From assembly GCF_001431595.1 (NCBI RefSeq), contig NZ_LDJO01000033.1:17750-81749 (forward strand): 64,000 nt of DNA, read 5' to 3'. The stretch is from Stenotrophomonas acidaminiphila (lineage in GTDB: Bacteria; Pseudomonadota; Gammaproteobacteria; Xanthomonadales; Xanthomonadaceae). A program made the position numbers and the translations under genes. Positions 59,301 to 64,000 of this stretch are shown piece after piece. Within the stretch, counting starts at the first letter, position 1. Each line of letters opens with the position of its first letter. The notes beneath the pieces were generated by a model. That model worked only from the letters and a program-made list of their open reading frames with translations, was not told the origin of the DNA and made no database searches.

Positions 59301-59743
59301 TCTCCATCACCCTGCCGCGCGTGCCGACGCCGGCGGTGGCGCCGCCGCCGCGCGCCATGCCGGCGTTCGGCGGCGACGAGGCGCTGGCCGGCCTGCGCGT
59401 GCTGTGCGTGGACAACGACCAGGAGATCCTCGACGGCATGCGCGCGCTGCTCGGCCGCTGGAAGGTGCAGGTGATCGCGGCCAGCACCGTGGACATGGCG
59501 CTGGAGAAGATCGCCGAGCGGCCCGACGTGATGCTGGTGGACTACCACCTGCACGACCGCATGGACGGGCTCGACGCGCTGGTCGCGCTGCGCGCGGCCG
59601 CCGGCCGCCCGCTGCCCGGCGCGCTGCTCACCGCCGATGGCCGCGACGAGCTGAAACGGCTGGCGCGCGAGCGCGGCTACCGGGTGTTGACCAAGCCGGT
59701 GAAGCCGGCCTCGCTGCGTGCCTTCCTGACCGCCCTGCGCTGA
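56321..59743 (+). CDS. CrbS-like solute-symporter/hybrid histidine kinase
   Basis: A 1,140-residue fusion. An SSS-type sodium:solute symporter module of about 12-13 helices (about residues 1-490) is followed by a linker domain, PAS (about residues 628-750), HisKA (LAAISHDVLQPL, His about residue 791), HATPase (NFMANALRYT, DTGPGIP) and a C-terminal receiver (VDYHLHDRMDG, Asp about residue 1,073; K in VLTKPVKP). This is the layout of CrbS/NahK-type kinases; CrbS in other Gammaproteobacteria controls acetate use with the LuxR-type regulator CrbR. The start is TTG 56321; no ATG or GTG is near. The regulator at the right edge is a likely partner. Confidence 0.88.
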   Translation: MVSSWILLLVSLGYAALLFGVAWWGDHRPMYPDRPWLRPVIYSLALAVYCSSWTFYGAVGTAVRYGIGYLPIYLGPLLLLLFGWRIIERLALIARSENVVSIADFISSRYGRSRRLAALVAVIALIGVVPYLALQYKAVAMSLRVLTGDSGGGGVLTDPALYVALLMALFATLFGTRQVDATEHHHGMMLAIALESMIKLLAMVAVGVFAYVWLSDRGTAVVASARTLFEGTPPVGFVSQTLLSFLALICLPRQFHVAVVECGDVGDVRRARWLFGGYLVLISLMIVPIAVAGNALLGGGGVVDDALVLALPMSSGNTALALVAYVGGFSAATGMVIVSSIALATMISNDLVMPLLLRRSGDHREAADVASRVLWIRRLAILLLALVAYGYYRGSNNDTMLATYGLMAFAAVAQFAPGLIGGLYWRGASRRGVGTGMAVGFALWIYTLLLPALSHGGWLDVGLVERGPFGIGWLRPEQLFGLTGWDPLTHGTFWSLLLNSATMLLVSMRWRPGVAERLRVAPFLEPYARRPAVAGDWPAHVKVRDLLALATRVVGDARARRAFVEQAQALQREFQPAAAADRAWVQFTERLLAASIGAASARLLLTSLLRGSGMDLGEVVAVLDEAGQELRFNREILSTTLENISAGVSVVDPDMRLTAWNRRYQQMFGYPDGMLYVGRPVADLIRYNAERGELGEGDIEMQINRRIGHMRAGTPHVFERTGADGKVIELRGQALPGGGYVTSYNDISDFKRAEQALLEANETLEQRVAERSQAAEAAQQSKTRFLAAISHDVLQPLNAARLFASALRDGLQEGDEQRHLAERVDASLRAAEELLDGLLDVSRLDAGGLRPTVTDFDASVLVRELAAQYTPVAAGRGLRLHVFARQAWVRSDRRLLRRVLQNFMANALRYTRSGRIVLALRVRGGQVELQVWDTGPGIPEHHMQQIFNEFHRYQQPFDWGEQGLGLGLSICQRISRLLGHGLDARSQPGRGSMFSITLPRVPTPAVAPPPRAMPAFGGDEALAGLRVLCVDNDQEILDGMRALLGRWKVQVIAASTVDMALEKIAERPDVMLVDYHLHDRMDGLDALVALRAAAGRPLPGALLTADGRDELKRLARERGYRVLTKPVKPASLRAFLTALR

Positions 59744-59764
59744 GGCCATCGCGCTGGCGGACCT

Positions 59765-59845
59765 GCCGGCGGCGCGATGCCGCCGGCGTGCCGCAGGCCG
59801 CCAGGCGGGTGCGTTGCAGCGGCCGGGACGCGGTGTGCCCGGCCG
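59765..59845. terminator. two strong hairpins between convergent genes
   Basis: Perfect inverted repeats GCCGGCGGC/GCCGCCGGC (59765-59787) and CGGCCGGG/CCCGGCCG (59820-59845) lie between the convergent kinase and mntP genes. They could stop or stabilise either transcript; no T-run follows. Confidence 0.4.
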
Positions 59846-59862
59846 CCGCCGCGGCCCTGCGC

Positions 59863-60444
59863 TCAGGCCGCGCCGTGCAGGTGCTCGTACAGGATGCTGG
59901 CGCCGATGACGATCAGGATCACGCCGCCGACGATCTCCGCGCGCTTTCCGACCAGCGCACCGAGCACGCGGCCGAGCATGATGCCCAGGGTCACCATGAC
60001 CAGCGTGCACAGGCCGATGACCAGCGCCACCACGCCGATGTGCACGTCCAGGAAGGCCAGGCTCACGCCGATCGCCGCCGCGTCGATGCTGGTGGCCAGG
60101 CCGGTGGCGGCCAGCGTCCAGAAGCGGTTGTGGCGGTTGTCGCCGGGTTCCTGGGTGTCCTCCTCCGCATCCGGTCGCAGCCCGGCGACGATCATGTGCA
60201 CGCCCAGCGCGCCGAGCAGCACGAACGCGATCCAGTGGTCGAACGCTTCGACGTACTGCGACGTGGCGCGGCCCAGCAGCCAGCCGAGCAGCGGGGTGAT
60301 GGCTTCGATCACGCCGAAGATCAGGCCGGCGCGCAGCGCGTCGGGCAGGCGCGGCCGGCGCATCGCCGCACCCTTGCCGATCGCGGCGGCGAAGGCGTCG
60401 GTGGACATGGCGAAGCCGATGAGAAGGATGGACAGAGGGGACAT
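59863..60444 (-). CDS. mntP: manganese efflux pump MntP
   Basis: Six-helix inner-membrane Mn(II) exporter; 193 residues. The paired motifs with the essential Asp are seen as [14 protein letters not shown] (about residues 12-25) and [15 protein letters not shown] (about residues 115-130). It is preceded by a manganese riboswitch, which confirms the assignment. AGGA lies about 8 bases before ATG 60444. Confidence 0.95.
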   Translation of the reverse strand: MSPLSILLIGFAMSTDAFAAAIGKGAAMRRPRLPDALRAGLIFGVIEAITPLLGWLLGRATSQYVEAFDHWIAFVLLGALGVHMIVAGLRPDAEEDTQEPGDNRHNRFWTLAATGLATSIDAAAIGVSLAFLDVHIGVVALVIGLCTLVMVTLGIMLGRVLGALVGKRAEIVGGVILIVIGASILYEHLHGAA

Positions 60445-60500
60445 CGGGTTTTCCTGGCCAGGCGGACACGGACGGCACGCGGCGCGCCCGACCTGACGTT

Positions 60501-60622
60501 GCGCTCGCATGCCGTTGGTCTCGCCAACCGTGGAACCGGTCGCACGCGCCACGACGCAATGGTCGAGTGTGTTGACGCGTGCGCTTCCAGACGCTGGAAG
60601 CAGGCTACTCCCCAAGGGAGCG
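60501..60622 (-). ncRNA. yybP-ykoY manganese riboswitch
   Basis: On the minus strand the leader has the hallmark GGGGAGTAGCC (60613 to 60603), an internal GTCAACACACTCG, and the second hallmark GGTTGGCGAGACCAACGG. It is closed by GCGCTC (60622-60617) pairing with GAGCGC (60506-60501). This is the yybP-ykoY aptamer, which turns on downstream genes when Mn(II) is high. A -10 box TAGAAT lies just upstream on the same strand. No U-tract terminator follows within the leader, so control at translation initiation is plausible. Confidence 0.92.
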
Positions 60623-60625
60623 CGG

Positions 60626-60631
60626 ATTCTA
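60626..60631 (-). promoter_or_regulatory. -10 box of mntP
   Basis: Minus-strand TAGAAT immediately upstream of the riboswitch; the transcript would start at the first bases of the aptamer. Confidence 0.55.
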
Positions 60632-60761
60632 GCACGCCGCCGCGGCCGTCGCCGTGCAGGCGACGGCGGGCGAGAGCGGGGCTGACATGCTGCCGTCATC
60701 ACCCGCTGGCTTCATTGCGCCGCGCGCGGCGACCGGAAGTCCCCCCGCTTGCGAGACGTCC
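60632..60761. other. gap between mntP and chemoreceptor promoters
   Basis: The whole gene-free stretch between mntP and the chemoreceptor gene is 60445-60817. It holds the riboswitch and its -10 on the left and the sigma-28 promoter on the right. In the middle 130 bases I see no gene, repeat or RNA. Confidence 0.5.
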
Positions 60762-60788
60762 TAAAGGTTGCGCGCCGGCGGCCGATCC
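60762..60788 (+). promoter_or_regulatory. sigma-28 (FliA) promoter of the chemoreceptor gene
   Basis: TAAAGGTT (60762-60769), exactly 11 bases, then GCCGATCC (60781-60788). The FliA consensus is TAAAGTTT-N11-GCCGATAA, so 13 of 16 positions match with perfect spacing. The chemoreceptor ATG is 30 bases downstream. Confidence 0.82.
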
Positions 60789-60817
60789 AGAGGCGTCCCC
60801 ACGCCCGGAGTCGTGCA

Positions 60818-63286
60818 ATGAAGTTCCCGCTTGGAATCGCCCAGAAGCTGCGGTTGAGCCTGCTGGCGCTGGTGGTCGGCCTGGCCGTCATCGGCTCGGC
60901 CTATGCCTGGCTCAGTGCCGGCACCCGCGCCGCCGACCAGCGGCTGCAACGCTACCAGCAGGACGCGGCGCGGCTGGAGCGCCTGGCCCGCGCCTTCGCC
61001 GAGACCCGGCGCGCGCAGGCCGAGTATGCCATGTCGTTCTCGACCACCGCCGGGCAGGCTTTCGGCAAGGCGCGGGTGCAGCTGGGCCAGGCATTGGCGC
61101 TGGTGCCCGGCGCCGAACCGTGGCCGCCCGCGCTGGCTGCCGCGCTGCACGCCTACCTGGAATCGGCGCGCCTGCTGGACGAGCGCATCGACGAGCTCGG
61201 CCACGATGCCGACAGCGGCATGCAGGGCGAGCTGCGCGCGGCGGTGCATACCGTGGAGAACCTGATCGGTGATTACCGCGAGCCGGAGCTGCAGGTATCG
61301 ATGCTGAGCATGCGCCGCTACGAAAAGGACTTCATCGCGCGCCGCGAACAGAAGTACGCCGACGAACTGGGGGCCGAGGCGATGCCGTTCGAACTGCTGC
61401 TGCAGCGCGCACGCATGCCGGAGCCGGTGCGCGCGCAGGTGCGCGAGGCGATGCAGCGCTACCAGGGCGCGTTCCTGTCCTATGCGGCGGCGCGCTTCGG
61501 TGTCGACAGCGAGACCCAGGCGCTGGACGAGTATGCCGCGCAGGTGGATCCGGTGATCCTGCGCCTGCAGCGCGACCAGCGCAGTGCGCTGCAGCGGCAA
61601 CAGGCCGGGCAGGCCGCCGCGCGCAGCTGGATGAACGCCGCCTTCGCCGCCACCGTGCTGATCGTGGGCGTGCTGCTGGTGACGCTGCTGGTGCTGCTGC
61701 TGCGCGCCATCGACCGCCCGCTGGCCGCCGCCGCTGCCTTCGCCGGGGCCATCGCCGACGACCACCTGGATGGCACCCTGGTGGTGCGCAACCGGCATGA
61801 CGAGATCGGCCAGCTCGCCACCGCGCTGATGCAGATGCAGGCGCGCCTGCGCGAACGCATCGCCAGCGAGCGCATCGCCGCGCTCGCCAACCAGCGCGTG
61901 CGCCAGGCGCTGGACGTGGCGCGCGCCGCGGTGCTGGTGACCGATGGCGAGGGCTGCGTGGTCTACGCCAACGATGCCCTGCGGCAGACCTTCGCACGGG
62001 CCGGCGTCGAGATGCCGGCCGCAACCGGCGCGGCGGTGGCCGCGCTCGGCCCCGACGTGGCCGCGGTGCTGGCGCGGGTGCGCGACGGCGGCGGCACCAT
62101 CGACGCCGAGGTGGAGCTGGGCAACACCGGGTTCTGGCTGCGCGCCAGCCCGGTACTCGAGCAGGGGCAGGTTCTGGGGCTGGTGATGGAATGGCAGGAC
62201 CGGCGCCTGGAGCGGGTGATCGCCAACGAGGTCGCGGCGGTGGTCGCCGCTGCCGCCGGCGGCGACCTGGAAGGCCGCATCGAACTGGCCGACAAGCAGG
62301 GGTTCGTGCTGGAGCTGGGCGGGCGCATCAACGCGTTGCTGGACAGCGTGCAGTCGCAGGTCGGCGACGCCACGCGCGTGATCGGCCACTTCGCCCGCGG
62401 CGACCTGAGCGCGCGCATGCGCACGGATGGCGGCGGCATCTACGCGCGGCTGCGGCAGGGGCTGGAAGTGGCGATGCGCCAGGTCGGCGCCATCGTCTCC
62501 AGCATCCAGCAGTCGGCCGGCAGCGTACAGGCGGCGGTGGCCGACATGGCCGGCGGCACCCGCGAACTGTCCGCGCAGGTCCAGCAGCAGGTCGACGACG
62601 TGCATGACGCGCTGCAGCGCGTGCGCTCGGTGGCCGGGGAGGCGCGCGAGAACGCCGACAGCGCGCGCCACAGCGCCGAGATCTCCGAGGCCGCCAGCAT
62701 CGCCGCCGAGCGCGGGCGTGAAGCCACCACCGCCGCGGTGTCGGGCATGGAGCGGCTGCGCGCGTCTTCGCGCCACATCCGCGAGATCGTCGCCACGGTG
62801 GACAGCCTGTCGTTCCAGACCAACCTGCTGGCGCTCAATGCGGCGGTGGAAGCGGCGCGCGCCGGCAGCCACGGCCGCGGCTTCGCGGTGGTCGCCGGCG
62901 AAGTGCGGCAGCTGGCGCAGCGCTCGGCCGAGGCCTCGCAGCAGATCCGCACGCTGGTGGATGCCTCGCTGCAGCAGGTCGAAGCCGGCGCCCACCTGGT
63001 CGACAGCAGCGGCGAGGCGATGCAGGACATCGGCGGCCGCGTGCAGCAGGTGGTGGCGGCGATGGCGCGCATCGACGCGGCGTCGGCGCGCCAGGTCAGC
63101 GCGGTGGACGACGTCGAACGGCTGCTGCGGCGTATCGGCGAGGGCACGCGCCAGAGCGACAATGTCGCCCGGGCCTCCTCGCAGGCGGCTTTGGCCATGC
63201 GCGAGCAGGCGCAGGACCTGGCGGCGGCGGCGGAAACATTCGTGCTGGGCGGCCACGACGCGCCGCGGCCGGCACGCGTGGCCTGA
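60818..63286 (+). CDS. methyl-accepting chemotaxis protein
   Basis: An 822-residue chemoreceptor: TM1 (about residues 12-35), a helical periplasmic sensor (about residues 36-270), TM2 (about residues 270-295), a HAMP domain, a PAS-like domain (about residues 375-470) and the long cytoplasmic coiled coil. The conserved hairpin SFQTNLLALNAAVEAARAGS binds CheA/CheW. The ligand is unknown. There is no C-terminal CheR-binding pentapeptide. GGAG lies upstream of ATG 60818. The FliA-type promoter ties it to the flagellar regulon. Confidence 0.92.
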   Translation: MKFPLGIAQKLRLSLLALVVGLAVIGSAYAWLSAGTRAADQRLQRYQQDAARLERLARAFAETRRAQAEYAMSFSTTAGQAFGKARVQLGQALALVPGAEPWPPALAAALHAYLESARLLDERIDELGHDADSGMQGELRAAVHTVENLIGDYREPELQVSMLSMRRYEKDFIARREQKYADELGAEAMPFELLLQRARMPEPVRAQVREAMQRYQGAFLSYAAARFGVDSETQALDEYAAQVDPVILRLQRDQRSALQRQQAGQAAARSWMNAAFAATVLIVGVLLVTLLVLLLRAIDRPLAAAAAFAGAIADDHLDGTLVVRNRHDEIGQLATALMQMQARLRERIASERIAALANQRVRQALDVARAAVLVTDGEGCVVYANDALRQTFARAGVEMPAATGAAVAALGPDVAAVLARVRDGGGTIDAEVELGNTGFWLRASPVLEQGQVLGLVMEWQDRRLERVIANEVAAVVAAAAGGDLEGRIELADKQGFVLELGGRINALLDSVQSQVGDATRVIGHFARGDLSARMRTDGGGIYARLRQGLEVAMRQVGAIVSSIQQSAGSVQAAVADMAGGTRELSAQVQQQVDDVHDALQRVRSVAGEARENADSARHSAEISEAASIAAERGREATTAAVSGMERLRASSRHIREIVATVDSLSFQTNLLALNAAVEAARAGSHGRGFAVVAGEVRQLAQRSAEASQQIRTLVDASLQQVEAGAHLVDSSGEAMQDIGGRVQQVVAAMARIDAASARQVSAVDDVERLLRRIGEGTRQSDNVARASSQAALAMREQAQDLAAAAETFVLGGHDAPRPARVA

Positions 63287-63346
63287 TGCCGGGTGCGGTG
63301 GCGGGGTGGCGGCAGCCCGCGCCACCGACGGCACGCAGGTGCCGGC

Positions 63347-64000
63347 TCAGTCCTCTTCCGGCGGCAGCACGATGCTGTCGTCGTCGATGGCCAGCTTGCC
63401 GGCCATCAGCACCGCCTGGGTGCGGTTGGTGACGCCAAGCTTGCGCAGGATCGCGGTGACATGCGCCTTGATGGTGGCCTCGGACACGTTCAGGTCGTAG
63501 GCGATCTGCTTGTTGAGGCGGCCGGCGCCGAGCATCTGCAGCACCCGGAACTGCTGCGGGGTCAGCTCGCGCAGGCGCTGGCCCACCTCGCGCTCCTCGT
63601 GGTCGGTGGGCGGCACGTTGTGCGCCTCCGCCGGCGCCCAGCGCTCGCCATCGAGGATGGTGCCCAGGGCATGGCCGATGGTGTCCGAATCGGCCGATTT
63701 GGGAATGAAGCCGAACGCGCCATGGTCCAGCGCACGCCGCATCACCGTCGGCTCCTCGCGCGCGGACACCACCACGATCGGCAGCTGCGGATGCAGCGAG
63801 CGCAGGTGCACCAGCGCGTTGAAGCCCTGGGCACCGGGCATGTTCAGGTCCATCAGCACCAGGTCCGCGTCGGGGTGCTGCTCGGCCAGCGCATACAGCG
63901 CCTCGACGCTGTCGGCCTCCAGCAGCTGCACCCCGGGAATCACCCGCTGCACCGCCCCGCGCAGCGCTTCGCGGAACAGCGGGTGGTCGTCGGCGATGAG
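63347..64000 (-). CDS. LuxR/NarL-type response regulator (start outside window)
   Basis: 217 residues are visible; the frame stays open to the last base (LIADDHPLFREAL), so only a few N-terminal residues are lost. The receiver has LVLMDLNMPGAQGF (phospho-Asp), VVSARE and the switch Lys in FIPKSAD. The C-terminal LuxR helix-turn-helix has LTPQQFRVLQMLGAGRLNKQIA and NVSEATIKAHVTAILRKLGV. The sequence resembles CrbR-type regulators, and a CrbS-like kinase is encoded 3.6 kb away, so they are inferred partners. An acs or similar gene just beyond the edge would support this. Confidence 0.88.
   Translation of the reverse strand, partial: LIADDHPLFREALRGAVQRVIPGVQLLEADSVEALYALAEQHPDADLVLMDLNMPGAQGFNALVHLRSLHPQLPIVVVSAREEPTVMRRALDHGAFGFIPKSADSDTIGHALGTILDGERWAPAEAHNVPPTDHEEREVGQRLRELTPQQFRVLQMLGAGRLNKQIAYDLNVSEATIKAHVTAILRKLGVTNRTQAVLMAGKLAIDDDSIVLPPEED

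Noticed and set aside
56351..60559. 1,402-codon minus-strand open frame across the symporter-kinase gene and mntP
   Set aside because: Antisense shadow; it runs through the mntP riboswitch and the convergent hairpins and encodes no recognisable domain.

Overview
The window is GC-rich (roughly 70%) gammaproteobacterial chromosome. The gene set and protein sequences point to Xanthomonadaceae (Stenotrophomonas, Pseudoxanthomonas or Luteimonas-like); the genus cannot be fixed from sequence alone. Genes are densely packed, many with 4-base ATGA overlaps. Both ends cut a gene: rep at the left, a LuxR-type response regulator at the right. I saw no rRNA, tRNA, CRISPR array, intact insertion sequence or prophage.

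Left part (1-27.6 kb) is mostly conserved housekeeping: rep helicase, a GNAT acetyltransferase, a YceH-type DUF480 protein, an acid phosphatase lipoprotein overlapping pyrF, a hypothetical lipoprotein overlapping plsB, a small L7/L12-like membrane protein, a YdcH-like protein, a TonB receptor/PHP hydrolase pair, ttcA, rdgC, a YgjP-type metallopeptidase, hemH with an alpha/beta hydrolase, a SYLF protein, tatABC, a BPSS1780-type membrane protein, a glutamine amidotransferase, a lone GspE-like ATPase, and glyQS. Immediately after glyS (27.6-28.6 kb) lies a deletion scar that joins the start of a TPR/sulfotransferase-type gene to the front of a convergent, frameshifted TonB receptor.

The middle (28.7-38 kb) carries tamA-tamB, a sialidase-like lipoprotein and an S46 dipeptidyl-peptidase. 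From 38.1 to 52.6 kb is the most distinctive region: two tandemly duplicated OmpR-type response regulators, then a three-gene operon encoding a 2,726-residue secreted DUF11/SdrD-repeat protein, a 1,127-residue outer-membrane protein with an invasin-like Ig domain, and an OmpA-type peptidoglycan-binding protein. The upstream regions of the second regulator and of the giant gene share a duplicated sequence element. I read this as an uncharacterised surface-filament or adhesin system with its own regulators.

The right part (52.6-64 kb) is a signalling cluster: a TPR-GGDEF protein with a broken GGDEF motif, a membrane histidine kinase, a CrbS-like solute-symporter/hybrid kinase, mntP behind a yybP-ykoY manganese riboswitch, a chemoreceptor behind a good sigma-28 promoter, and a LuxR-type response regulator that may partner the CrbS-like kinase. 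Short palindromic repeats sit at 2.6, 3.4 and 52.6 kb. Several genes (ttcA, the YgjP protein, hemH, tamA) have a -10 box only about 6-8 bases before the start codon and look leaderless.
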